Shown here piece by piece: positions 43,197-51,293 of a stretch of 64,000 nucleotides of DNA. The translations under genes were made by a program, and so were the position numbers. The notes below the pieces were generated by a model, which had not been told where the DNA came from, made no database searches, and saw nothing but the letters and a program-made list of their open reading frames with translations. The stretch comes from Flavobacteriaceae bacterium (lineage in GTDB: Bacteria > Bacteroidota > Bacteroidia > Flavobacteriales > Flavobacteriaceae). The stretch's first letter is position 1. Each line of letters opens with the position of its first letter. Where the stretch lies: positions 1 to 64,000 of the forward strand of contig JABXIJ010000030.1 of the NCBI GenBank assembly GCA_013373105.1. The letters are read 5' to 3'.

Positions 43197-43496
43197 CAAA
43201 ATTAAAAATTTGTGCAAAAATAATTGAATTGAATCTTTATTTGACGTTTTTATAGCTTTTTACATGAAATTATATGAAAAACGATAACGATTTCGTACTA
43301 AAAACACTGAAAATCAGCGATAAAAAAAATTAAATAATTTTAAACATTTAATAACTTTTAATAGGTTAAATTCTCAAAATCAAATAAAAAATTACATCAT
43401 TTTAAGATAATGGTAATTCTTAAAAATTAATTGATAATTGTATTTGTACGAAAAAACTACTTATATACATTTACAAAGTAATTTTATTTTATAATT

Positions 43497-43793
43497 ATGT
43501 CAATCAAGAAACAATTTTTAAAAAGTAAACCAGTATGTAAAGTAACTTTTACTGTACCTGCTGAAGAAGCTAAGAATGTTGCAGTAGTTGGAACTTTTAA
43601 TGACTGGAATGGTGAAGCAACACCTCTTAAAAAATTAAAAAATGGTTCTTTTAAAGGAACTGTTGATTTAGAAGCTGGAAATTCATACGAATTCAGATAT
43701 ATCGTAGATGGCGAATATGTAAATGAAGAACAAGCAGACAACTATGCTTGGAGTGATTTTGCAGGCGCAGACAATAGTGTTTTAAGTTTATAG
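43497..43793 (+). CDS. CBM48-like isoamylase early-set domain protein
   Basis: 98 residues forming one beta-sandwich of the glycogen-binding type (AMPK-beta/isoamylase N-terminal). VKFTFTVP-type strand CKVTFTVPAEEAKNVAVVG, FNDWNGEATPLKKLKNG with the ligand-contact Trp, and YEFRYIVDGEYVNEEQADNY are characteristic. It stands alone with no catalytic domain, so it may bind alpha-glucan or serve as a regulatory subunit. It has a long upstream region of its own and a strong terminator, suggesting high separate expression. Confidence 0.88.
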   Translation: MSIKKQFLKSKPVCKVTFTVPAEEAKNVAVVGTFNDWNGEATPLKKLKNGSFKGTVDLEAGNSYEFRYIVDGEYVNEEQADNYAWSDFAGADNSVLSL

Positions 43794-43815
43794 TATTTTT
43801 TAAGTTTTGGAGAAG

Positions 43816-43852
43816 AAAAAGAGCTTTCAATTAATTTTGAAAGCTCTTTTTT
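43816..43852 (+). terminator. Terminator behind the CBM48-like gene
   Basis: AAAGAGCTTTCAA and TTGAAAGCTCTTT pair around TTAATT and are followed by T; the flanks are also A-rich on the left, so it can serve the leftward small gene as well. Confidence 0.9.
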
Positions 43853-43853
43853 A

Positions 43854-44030
43854 TTATTGCACCCATTCTTTTATATAACTGTAAAAATCTTGTTTTTCAG
43901 TAAAATTATCCTCAGCTTTTAAAGTTAAATTATCGATGATAGTTTTAATTGCTTGTAACACCTTTTCATCTTCTATATCTGCAATTTTATCGTAGATATA
44001 ATCTTTTAAAATATCATTCTTTATTTCCAT
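43854..44030 (-). CDS. Small acidic protein, 58 residues, hypothetical
   Basis: A 58-codon frame starts at ATG 44030 and ends at TAA 43854-43856, next to the bidirectional terminator. The product begins MEIKNDILKDYIYDKIADI and ends FYSYIKEWVQ. It is mostly helical and acidic, with no signal peptide or membrane helix. Its codon use is like the neighbours and it fills the gap between thyA and the terminator, 73 bases behind thyA, which supports it being real. No family recognised. Confidence 0.55.
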   Translation of the reverse strand: MEIKNDILKDYIYDKIADIEDEKVLQAIKTIIDNLTLKAEDNFTEKQDFYSYIKEWVQ

Positions 44031-44103
44031 AATATAGTTTTATTACAAATTTATAAAACAATATGCTCCAATGGTAAAATTAAGTTATTAAATAATAGTT
44101 AAT

Positions 44104-44928
44104 TTATACTGCTACAACTCCCTTTATATGTGGATGTGGATTGTAATTTAGTAATTCAAAATCTTCAAATGTAAAAGATTCTATATCTTTTACTTTAGGA
44201 TTTATCTTCATAGTTGGTAATGGTCTAATATCTCTAGATAATTGTAGTTCTAATTGCTCTAGATGATTGCTATAAATATGTGCATCTCCAAACGTATGAA
44301 TAAATTCTCCTGGCTCATAACCACAAACTTGTGCAACCATCATAGTAAATAAAGCATAAGAAGCTATATTAAAAGGTACACCTAAAAAAATATCTGCACT
44401 TCTTTGATAAAGTTGGCATGATAATTTTCCATCAGCTACATAAAACTGAAAAAAGGCATGACAAGGAGGTAAGGCAGCTTTACCATTAGCTACATTATCT
44501 GAAAATGAGATTGATGTATCTGGTAGCACAGATGGATTCCAAGCAGAAATTAACATACGTCTAGAATTTGGATTTTTCTTTAATGTATTAATTACATCTT
44601 TTAATTGATCAATTTCATCACTATTCCAATTACGCCATTGATGCCCATAAACAGGACCTAAATCACCATTTTCATCTGCCCACTCATTCCAAATTCGCAC
44701 ACCATTTTCTTGTAAGTATTTTACATTAGTATCGCCTTTAATAAACCATAATAATTCATAAATTATAGATTTTAAGTGTAGTTTTTTTGTAGTTACCATT
44801 GGAAAACCTTCACTTAAATCAAATCGCATTTGATAGCCAAAAACACTTTTCGTTCCTGTACCAGTTCTATCTCCTTTTTCATTACCGTTTTCTAAAACGT
44901 GCTTAACTAAATCATGGTATTGCTTCAT
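44104..44928 (-). CDS. thyA: Thymidylate synthase
   Basis: 274 residues from the ATG at 44928. An in-frame ATG at 44967 is rejected because it lies inside the nupC terminator hairpin and adds 13 residues absent from the family. It methylates dUMP using methylene-tetrahydrofolate. Motifs: [18 protein letters not shown], the catalytic Cys in [32 protein letters not shown], and HIYSNHLEQ. folA is near on the same strand but is not in the same transcript. Confidence 0.97.
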   Translation of the reverse strand: MKQYHDLVKHVLENGNEKGDRTGTGTKSVFGYQMRFDLSEGFPMVTTKKLHLKSIIYELLWFIKGDTNVKYLQENGVRIWNEWADENGDLGPVYGHQWRNWNSDEIDQLKDVINTLKKNPNSRRMLISAWNPSVLPDTSISFSDNVANGKAALPPCHAFFQFYVADGKLSCQLYQRSADIFLGVPFNIASYALFTMMVAQVCGYEPGEFIHTFGDAHIYSNHLEQLELQLSRDIRPLPTMKINPKVKDIESFTFEDFELLNYNPHPHIKGVVAV

Positions 44929-44956
44929 ATTCTTTCTTGATTTTGTGTAAAAATAA

Positions 44957-44987
44957 AAAAGCATCACTCTTTAAAGATGATGCTTTT
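44957..44987 (-). terminator. Terminator behind nupC
   Basis: Reading leftward AAAAGCATCA pairs with TGATGCTTTT around an 11-base loop, followed by T-rich sequence. It separates nupC from thyA. Confidence 0.8.
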
Positions 44988-45008
44988 AAAAATAATATTA
45001 AGAAGTTA

Positions 45009-46760
45009 TTAACCAATTATCATTCCTGCTATGGTAGCTGACATTAAAGAAGCAATTGTACCTCCAATTAAAGCTCTCATTCCAAACTCAGATAACGTTT
45101 TACGTTGGTTTGGTGCTAAAGAACCAATACCTCCTATTTGAATTCCAATTGATGCAAAATTTGCAAAACCACATAACATATAAGTCGCCATAATTATAGA
45201 CTTGTTATAGTTTAAATGTATAGCGTTTGTTGCGTTTTTAAGTTCTGCCAGTTGTATGTAACCAATAAATTCACTTGCAGCAAGTTTTATACCTAATAAT
45301 TGTCCCATCATTGTAGTATCTACAGAAGGCACACCAATCAACCACATTAATGGTGAAAAAACTGTACCTAAAATAAATTCTATTGAAAGTTCATTGTAAG
45401 CAGTTGTACTTGCTATTATATCATTTAACGACATAAAAGACCAACCAATAACTTCTATACCTTCAAAGCTGCCAAAGGCTTTTAAAATTCCATTTAACAT
45501 AGCAATAACAGCTACAAAAACCAATAACATCGCACCAACATTAACAGCTAACTTTAAACCTTCTGTTGTTCCATTTGCAATAGAATCTAAAATATTAGAA
45601 CCAATTTTTTCTTGAGACACTCTAACATCGGTATTTACATTTCCTGTTTGTGGATATAAAATTTTAGAAATAACAATTGCTCCTGGAGCTGCCATTACAG
45701 AAGCTGCTAATAAATGTTTTGCAAAAACCAATTCTAAAATTTTATTTCCACCACCTAAAAAGCCAATATAAGCTGCTAAAACAGCACCAGCTACAGTTGC
45801 CATTCCACCAATCATTACTAAAAGCATTTCAGACCTATTCATTTTATCTAAATAGGCTTTAATTAATAATGGTGCTTCCGTTTGACCAAGAAAAATATTA
45901 CCTGCAACAGATAAACTTTCCATACCTGAAATACCTAATAATTTTGATAATAAAATGGCTAAAATTTTAACAACCCACTGTATTACTCCTAAGTAAAATA
46001 GAAGTGATGTTAAAGCTGAAAAGAAAATAATTGTAGGTAAAACTTGAAAAGCAAAAATGTACCCAAAAGTATTCATATCTCCAACCATACCAGCAAATAA
46101 AAACTCACTACCTGCTTTTGTATAGTTTAAAATTTCGATGAATATTTTACCTACAAAATTAAAAATACTTTGAATAAATGGTACTTTTAAAACCCCTATT
46201 GCAATTAAAAGTTGAAGAGATAAGCCTAAGAAAGTACGTTTCCAATCAATTGCTTTTCGGTTTTTGCTGAATAAAAAAGCTATTACAATTAGCACAAACA
46301 TCCCTAAAACTCCTCTCCATAAAGTTGTTATCGAAAACCCTTTACTGGGCTTTATATAAGTGAATTCTTTGGTTGATGATTCATCTTCTATAACATTTAC
46401 TTTGTTTAATCCATTTGACGCAGTAAAACTATAGATTACATCATTTTCAGTTAGTTGTAAAACTGAATCATCTAATTTTACAATATTGTAATACCTAACT
46501 GTATCTTTTGGTGTATTGTATTTAAATATCAACAGGTTATTTTGACGAATATAACTCCCAGCTGCTTGAAGGTTATCTTTACTTTTTAATGAATATGTAA
46601 AATTGTTGTTTTTTAAACTGAATAAATCTGTTTTTTCAACGGTAAATAATTCTTCTCCTTGCGCATTTTTTATAGAAGTAAAACTCCAATCTTTTTGAAT
46701 ATCTTGAGCAAAAAATGCAAAAGAAAGTAAGGCAAATAAAAGCGTTAATTTTATTTTCAT
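45009..46760 (-). CDS. NupC-type nucleoside transporter with an N-terminal lipocalin-like exported domain
   Basis: 583 residues. The C-terminal 420 residues are a concentrative nucleoside transporter: a first helix (LWRGVLGMFVLIVIAFLFS) is followed by the gate and core domains with GISGMESLSVAGNIFLGQTEAPLLIKAYLDKM (cut as GNIFLGQTEAPLLIKAY), AAYIGFLGGG and the terminal LCGFANFASIGIQIGGIGSLAP (cut as CGFANFASIGIQIGG). Residues 1-18 are a signal peptide and about 20-135 a small beta-rich domain (DWSFTSIKNAQGEELF, LIFKYNTPKD) like the lipocalin-like folds, placed outside the membrane. It imports nucleosides with Na+ or H+. 13 bases behind the DUF151 gene, hence co-transcribed. Confidence 0.92.
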   Translation of the reverse strand: MKIKLTLLFALLSFAFFAQDIQKDWSFTSIKNAQGEELFTVEKTDLFSLKNNNFTYSLKSKDNLQAAGSYIRQNNLLIFKYNTPKDTVRYYNIVKLDDSVLQLTENDVIYSFTASNGLNKVNVIEDESSTKEFTYIKPSKGFSITTLWRGVLGMFVLIVIAFLFSKNRKAIDWKRTFLGLSLQLLIAIGVLKVPFIQSIFNFVGKIFIEILNYTKAGSEFLFAGMVGDMNTFGYIFAFQVLPTIIFFSALTSLLFYLGVIQWVVKILAILLSKLLGISGMESLSVAGNIFLGQTEAPLLIKAYLDKMNRSEMLLVMIGGMATVAGAVLAAYIGFLGGGNKILELVFAKHLLAASVMAAPGAIVISKILYPQTGNVNTDVRVSQEKIGSNILDSIANGTTEGLKLAVNVGAMLLVFVAVIAMLNGILKAFGSFEGIEVIGWSFMSLNDIIASTTAYNELSIEFILGTVFSPLMWLIGVPSVDTTMMGQLLGIKLAASEFIGYIQLAELKNATNAIHLNYNKSIIMATYMLCGFANFASIGIQIGGIGSLAPNQRKTLSEFGMRALIGGTIASLMSATIAGMIIG

Positions 46761-46773
46761 TGGTGAGTTATTT

Positions 46774-47385
46774 TTAAGAGCGCTTGCTAATTTCGTCTCT
46801 AAGTTTCGCTGCTAATTCATAATTTTCATTAGCAACAGCTTGACTTAGTTGTTTATTTAAATCTTTTAGGGATAATTCAGAAAAATCTGATTTTTTTGGT
46901 TTGGTAATTTCTTCGAGTTCAAGAGAAGTATTTTCTGAATCTCCTTTTTGCTCAATAGTTAATTCTTCTTCTACTTTTAAATAAATACCAGCCTTATCTA
47001 AAATATTTTCATAAGTATAAATTGGTGCTTCAAAACGAACAGCTATAGCAATAGCATCTGAAGTTCTAGTGTCTATAACTTCTTCTACTCCTTCTCTTTC
47101 GCAAACTAAACTAGAAAAGAAAACACCATCAACTAATTTGTGAATAATAACTTCCTTTACCTTTATATTAAAGGTATCTGAAAAGGTTTTAAACAAATCG
47201 TGAGTAAGTGGTCTTGGAGGTCTAATTTCTGTTTCTAAAGCTATGGCTATTGATTGAGCTTCAAATGCGCCAATAATTATTGGTAATGTTCGTGTCCCTT
47301 CTATCTCACTCAAAACTAGCGCATAAGCTCCACTTTGTGTTTGACTGTAAGATATACCCTTTATGGTTAATTGAATTAAACTCAT
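46774..47385 (-). CDS. Bifunctional nuclease family protein (DUF151) with UVR motif
   Basis: 203 residues. The DUF151 domain covers about 1-130: ALVLSEIEGTRTLPIIIGAFEAQSIA, PRPLTHDLF, IDTRTSDAIAIAVRFEAPIY (cut as TRTSDAIAIAVR). A linker follows, then a C-terminal UvrB/UvrC-like helix pair LKDLNKQLSQAVANENYELAAKLRDEI. The family has weak DNase/RNase activity in Thermotoga and plants; its role in Bacteroidota is unknown. First gene of a two-gene unit with nupC. Confidence 0.9.
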   Translation of the reverse strand: MSLIQLTIKGISYSQTQSGAYALVLSEIEGTRTLPIIIGAFEAQSIAIALETEIRPPRPLTHDLFKTFSDTFNIKVKEVIIHKLVDGVFFSSLVCEREGVEEVIDTRTSDAIAIAVRFEAPIYTYENILDKAGIYLKVEEELTIEQKGDSENTSLELEEITKPKKSDFSELSLKDLNKQLSQAVANENYELAAKLRDEISKRS

Positions 47386-47495
47386 ATATCATTATCAATA
47401 AAAACATCAAATTAAATTAGTCTTGACATTTTTAAGAGGCACAATTTAATAAAAATAATAGATTGATTTCTTTTATTACAGGAGTTTTTCAAAAT

Positions 47496-47526
47496 AAAAA
47501 ACCATTAGAAATTCTAATGGTTTTTT
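47496..47526 (-). terminator. Terminator behind etfA
   Basis: AACCATTAGAA and TTCTAATGGTT form a near-perfect hairpin with A-rich and T-rich flanks on both sides, so it can work in either direction. Confidence 0.9.
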
Positions 47527-47551
47527 ATTCCGATTTAAATTTAAAATAAAA

Positions 47552-48508
47552 TTATGCTGCTTTAAAAGCTTTTAATTTTTCGATTAATTTAGGTACTACT
47601 TCAAAAGCATCACCAACAATACCATAATCTGCTGCCTTAAAAAATGGAGCTTCTGGATCTGTATTGATTACTACTTTTACTTTAGAAGCATTTATACCTG
47701 CTAAATGTTGTATGGCTCCAGAAATACCTATAGCAATATAAAGATTAGAAGCCACAGGCTTACCTGTTTGTCCAACATGTTCTGCATGAGGTCTCCAGCC
47801 TAAATCTGAAACTGGTTTTGAGCATGCTGTAGCAGCTCCTAAAACTTCAGCTAATTGTTCTACCATTCCCCAGTTTTCAGGACCTTTTAAACCTCTACCT
47901 GCAGATACTACAATATCTGCATCTGCTATAGTTACTTTACCTGTAACTCTTTCAACCTTATCTGAAGAAACTTTTGCTTCTACAAATGTAGCCTCAAAAG
48001 ATTCAGTTGTTCCATCAACAACAATTTCATGAGTACCAAAAGAGTTTTTAGCTAAACCAATTACTTTTTTGTCTGAAGAAATTACTGTATTAGAAAATGC
48101 TTTATTAGAAAATGCTTTTCTTTTAACTGTAAATGGTGATGTACTTGATGGCAATGCTACTACATTAGAAGCGTAACCTGCATCCATTTTTACAGATACA
48201 ATTGGCGCTAAGTATAAACCATCTATACTAGAATCTATAATTACAACATCTGCATTTTCTTTTGCTGCTACTTCACTAACAATTGCTGCATACTGATTTG
48301 CATTAAATGTAGTTATATTATCATTATTTACAGTTACTACTTTAGATGCACCATATTTATATAGTTCACTAACATTATCTGCATTAATTGTTAATGCAAC
48401 AATATTAGTACCTAATTGTTCTGCTACTTTATTTCCATAAGAAACAACTTCAAAAGCACTTTTTTTAAACTTTCCTTGAGTTGAATCTGCGAATACTAAA
48501 ACTGCCAT
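47552..48508 (-). CDS. etfA: Electron transfer flavoprotein subunit alpha
   Basis: 318 residues. The C-terminal FAD domain is intact: VVSAGRGLKGPENW, ATACSKPVSDLGWRPHAEHVGQTG (cut as SKPVSDLGW and HVGQTGK), YIAIGISGAIQHLAG and NTDPEAPFFKAADYGIVGD. With EtfB it accepts electrons from acyl-CoA dehydrogenases and passes them to ETF:quinone oxidoreductase. 46 bases behind etfB in one operon, which carries the same putative operator as the acyl-CoA dehydrogenase operon. Confidence 0.97.
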   Translation of the reverse strand: MAVLVFADSTQGKFKKSAFEVVSYGNKVAEQLGTNIVALTINADNVSELYKYGASKVVTVNNDNITTFNANQYAAIVSEVAAKENADVVIIDSSIDGLYLAPIVSVKMDAGYASNVVALPSSTSPFTVKRKAFSNKAFSNTVISSDKKVIGLAKNSFGTHEIVVDGTTESFEATFVEAKVSSDKVERVTGKVTIADADIVVSAGRGLKGPENWGMVEQLAEVLGAATACSKPVSDLGWRPHAEHVGQTGKPVASNLYIAIGISGAIQHLAGINASKVKVVINTDPEAPFFKAADYGIVGDAFEVVPKLIEKLKAFKAA

Positions 48509-48554
48509 ATTTTATATTTTTTCTTCCTTTATTAATATTTATTGATGAAAAACG

Positions 48555-49301
48555 TTAAATTACTTTAGCTTCGTTATGTAATAAGCTAATTAATTCATCA
48601 ATATTTTCTGCATCGACTAATTTAACTGCACCTTTAGGAGTTGGTTTTTCAAAGTTTTCTACATATGTTTCTACTTTAGCACCTTGTGCTTCAACAACAT
48701 TTAATGGTTTTTTACGAGCCATCATAATACCTCTCATATTAGGAATCCTCAAATCTTTTTCTTCAACAATTCCTTTTTGACCTCCAACTATTAATGGTAA
48801 AGTTGTAGATAAAGCTTCATTTCCACCATCAATTTCTCTAGTTGCTGTCACATTAGAACCATCAACTTCAATCCCTACACAACCATTAATAAAATTATAT
48901 CCTAATAAAGTTGCCAACATTCCTGGAACCATTTGACCATTATAATCTGCAGATTCTTTACCCGCAAGTACTAAATCGTAATTTCCGTTTTTTACTACTT
49001 CTGCCAATTCTTTAGCAACTTGTAAACCATCTGTAGGGTTTGCATTAACTCTAATTGCATCATCTGCACCAATTGCTAGTGCTTTTCTTAATGTAGGCTC
49101 AGTTGATGCTTCACCAACGTTTACCACAGTTACTGATGCACCTTGCTTTTCTTTAAACCACATTGCTCTTGTTAAACAAAACTCATCATAAGGATTGATA
49201 ACAAACTGAACTCCATTAGTATCAAACTTAGTGTTGTTATCTGCAAAATTAATCTTTGAAGTAGTATCTGGTACATGACTAATACAAACCAAAATTTTCA
49301 T
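48555..49301 (-). CDS. etfB: Electron transfer flavoprotein subunit beta
   Basis: 248 residues. N-terminal ILVCISHVPDTTSKI, the VINPYDEFCLTRA segment, LVLAGKESADYNGQMVP and the signature around ATREIDGGNEALSTTLPLIVGGQKG (cut as REIDGGNEALSTTLP). It binds AMP and forms the heterodimer with EtfA. First gene of the operon, with a leader of about 60 bases to the palindrome at 49366-49379. Confidence 0.97.
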   Translation of the reverse strand: MKILVCISHVPDTTSKINFADNNTKFDTNGVQFVINPYDEFCLTRAMWFKEKQGASVTVVNVGEASTEPTLRKALAIGADDAIRVNANPTDGLQVAKELAEVVKNGNYDLVLAGKESADYNGQMVPGMLATLLGYNFINGCVGIEVDGSNVTATREIDGGNEALSTTLPLIVGGQKGIVEEKDLRIPNMRGIMMARKKPLNVVEAQGAKVETYVENFEKPTPKGAVKLVDAENIDELISLLHNEAKVI

Positions 49302-49365
49302 ATAAAATGCTATTTAATTATCTTTTAATTTATGCTACGAAATTACGGCTTTTTTTTAAAAAATA

Positions 49366-49379
49366 CTATGCATGCATAA
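49366..49379. promoter_or_regulatory. Palindromic putative operator upstream of etfBA (copy 2)
   Basis: CTATGCATGCATAA, with inner palindrome TATGCATGCATA at 49367-49378, matches the site at 18136-18149 in 13 of 14 positions. Its centre is about 71 bases from the etfB start (about 80 in the acyl-CoA dehydrogenase operon). A weak -7-like TAATTTCG on the minus strand (49345-49338) would put this site over the -33 region. Confidence 0.6.
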
Positions 49380-49483
49380 TATTTTCGTAATTATTTAACA
49401 AATATCGAAAACGATTGAGTATTTTCTAACGAAAATGAAGATATATTATAAATACATCGTAAAAAAATTGATAAATATTTCCT

Positions 49484-49491
49484 TATTTTTG
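49484..49491 (+). promoter_or_regulatory. Putative -7 box of the PDH E1 beta gene
   Basis: TATTTTTG matches TAnnTTTG, 31 bases before the ATG. Confidence 0.5.
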
Positions 49492-49522
49492 CTACTCCAA
49501 AATTTTTAATTCAAAGAAAAGA

Positions 49523-50500
49523 ATGAAAACAGTTCAATTTAGAGAAGCCGTTTGTGAAGCAATGAGCGAAGAAATGCGTAGAGATGAAAGCGTATATTTA
49601 ATGGGTGAAGAAGTTGCTGAATATAATGGTGCTTATAAAGCAAGTAAAGGCATGTTAGATGAGTTTGGCCCTAAAAGAGTAATTGACACACCAATTGCTG
49701 AATTAGGATTTGCTGGTATTGCAGTAGGCTCTGCAATGAATGGTAATAGACCAATCGTTGAATTTATGACCTTTAACTTTTCTTTAGTTGGTATTGATCA
49801 AATTATAAATAACGCAGCAAAAATTAGACAAATGTCTGGTGGTCAATTTAACTGCCCTATTGTTTTTAGAGGTCCAACTGCTTCTGCTGGACAGTTAGGA
49901 GCTACACATTCTCAAGCTTTTGAAAGCTGGTATGCTAATACACCAGGACTAAAAGTTGTAGTGCCATCTAATCCTTATGATGCAAAAGGATTATTAAAAT
50001 CAGCTATTAGAGATGATGACCCTGTGATTTTTATGGAATCTGAACAGATGTATGGTGATAAAATGGAGATTCCAGAAGGCGAATACTTAATTCCAATTGG
50101 TGTTGCAGATATTAAAAGAGAAGGTTCAGATGTTACCATTGTTTCTTTTGGAAAAATTATTAAAGAAGCGTACAAAGCAGCTGATGAATTAGCAAAAGAT
50201 AATATATCTGTAGAAATTATAGATTTAAGAACAGTAAGACCAATGGATCATGCTGCTATTATTAAATCAGTTAAAAAAACAAATAGATTAGTTGTATTAG
50301 AAGAAGCATGGCCATTTGGTAGTGTTGCATCAGAAATAACTTTTAGAATTCAAAATGAAGCTTTCGATTATTTAGATGCTCCTATTAAAAGATTAACCAC
50401 TGCAGATACACCTGCACCTTATTCTCCAGTTCTTTTAGAAAAATGGTTACCAAATCATAACGATGTTATTAAAGCAGTTAAAGAAGTACTTTACATTTAA
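49523..50500 (+). CDS. Pyruvate dehydrogenase E1 component, beta subunit
   Basis: 325 residues. Transketolase pyrimidine-binding domain (EAVCEAMSEEMRRDESVYLMGEEV cut as EAMSEEMRRDESVYLMGEEV, then DTPIAELGFAGIAVGSAM) followed by the transketolase C-terminal domain (VTIVSFGKIIKEA, EIIDLRTVRPMD, VLEEAWPFGSVASEI). It binds thiamine diphosphate with an alpha subunit to decarboxylate pyruvate. The alpha subunit and E2 genes are not adjacent, and the gene is bounded by its own promoter and terminator. Confusion with branched-chain E1 beta is possible but less likely given the sequence. Confidence 0.92.
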   Translation: MKTVQFREAVCEAMSEEMRRDESVYLMGEEVAEYNGAYKASKGMLDEFGPKRVIDTPIAELGFAGIAVGSAMNGNRPIVEFMTFNFSLVGIDQIINNAAKIRQMSGGQFNCPIVFRGPTASAGQLGATHSQAFESWYANTPGLKVVVPSNPYDAKGLLKSAIRDDDPVIFMESEQMYGDKMEIPEGEYLIPIGVADIKREGSDVTIVSFGKIIKEAYKAADELAKDNISVEIIDLRTVRPMDHAAIIKSVKKTNRLVVLEEAWPFGSVASEITFRIQNEAFDYLDAPIKRLTTADTPAPYSPVLLEKWLPNHNDVIKAVKEVLYI

Positions 50501-50520
50501 AATGTATAACTCAAAATAAT

Positions 50521-50551
50521 AAAAAACCTTTTCAAAAGAAAAGGTTTTTTT
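50521..50551 (+). terminator. Terminator behind the PDH E1 beta gene
   Basis: AAAAAACCTTTTC and GAAAAGGTTTTTT pair around AAAA, with a terminal T run. Confidence 0.9.
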
Positions 50552-50612
50552 GTTTTCGAAAACCATTTAGTAGTTAATGCTTCATTAAATTTAGTAAAGC
50601 TATTTAATGTAC

Positions 50613-50620
50613 TATTTTTG
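50613..50620 (+). promoter_or_regulatory. Putative -7 box of ppa
   Basis: TATTTTTG, 18 bases before the ppa ATG. Confidence 0.5.
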
Positions 50621-50638
50621 CAAAAAAATTAAACCAAA

Positions 50639-51166
50639 ATGACTAAAGCTAAAAAGTTAACTTTTGATGTACTTATTGAAATTCCAAAAGGAAGTAGAAA
50701 CAAATATGAATACGACTTTACTTTAAATAAAATTCGATTCGATAGAACTTTATTTTCTTCTATGATGTATCCTGGAGATTATGGTTTTATTCCAGAAACA
50801 TTAGCATTAGATCAAGATCCATTAGATGTTTTAGTATTATCTATAGAACCAACTTACCCTATGGTTGTTATGGAGGTTAGACCAATTGGTGTTTTTCATA
50901 TGACAGATGAAAAAGGACCAGACGAAAAAATAATATGTGTACCAGTTTCTGATCCAGTTTGGAGTAAAAGAAGTGATATTAGCGATTTAAATCCACATCG
51001 TTTAAAAGAAATAGAACACTTTTTTCAAGTATATAAAGACTTAGAAAAGAAGAAAGTAGATGTTGGTGGCTGGGGAAATGCTGAAGAAGCTAAAAAGATA
51101 TATTTAGAATGTGTAGAACGTTACAACAAAAGCGAACATAAGAAAAAAAGAACTTTTGTTATTTAA
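50639..51166 (+). CDS. ppa: Inorganic diphosphatase (soluble, family I)
   Basis: 175 residues. It hydrolyses pyrophosphate to phosphate using Mg2+. Motifs: EIPKGSRNKYEYD, YPGDYGFIPETLALDQDPLDVLVL (cut as DYGFIPETLALDQDPLDVLVL minus the first D), with the metal Asp residues of DQDPLDVL, and DEKIICVPVSDP. It lies next to a membrane-bound pyrophosphatase, so the cell here encodes both the soluble and the energy-conserving route for PPi. Separate transcripts: a terminator divides them. Confidence 0.96.
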   Translation: MTKAKKLTFDVLIEIPKGSRNKYEYDFTLNKIRFDRTLFSSMMYPGDYGFIPETLALDQDPLDVLVLSIEPTYPMVVMEVRPIGVFHMTDEKGPDEKIICVPVSDPVWSKRSDISDLNPHRLKEIEHFFQVYKDLEKKKVDVGGWGNAEEAKKIYLECVERYNKSEHKKKRTFVI

Positions 51167-51200
51167 CTTTTCAAATTCTTAAATCACCCAATATAAATGA

Positions 51201-51231
51201 GCTATCTTAAATTTAAGATAGCCTTTTTTTT
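51201..51231 (+). terminator. Terminator behind ppa
   Basis: GCTATCTTAAATTTAAGATAGC is split as GCTATCTTAAA and TTTAAGATAGC, a perfect palindrome followed by CTTTTTTTT. Confidence 0.9.
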
Positions 51232-51293
51232 ATCAGGTAGATTTTATTACTTTTGGCGATCGTATATAAAATTTAATAATTAACTAAACTAAT

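Noticed and set aside
43275..43310. ACGATAACGATTTCGT-like sequence before the CBM48 gene, reminiscent of a LacI-type site
   Set aside because: The symmetry is imperfect and a loosely similar sequence near 49405 is not clearly the same motif; no regulator gene nearby.
45677..45862. Leu/Gln-rich rightward frame inside nupC
   Set aside because: Low-complexity antisense shadow of membrane helices.
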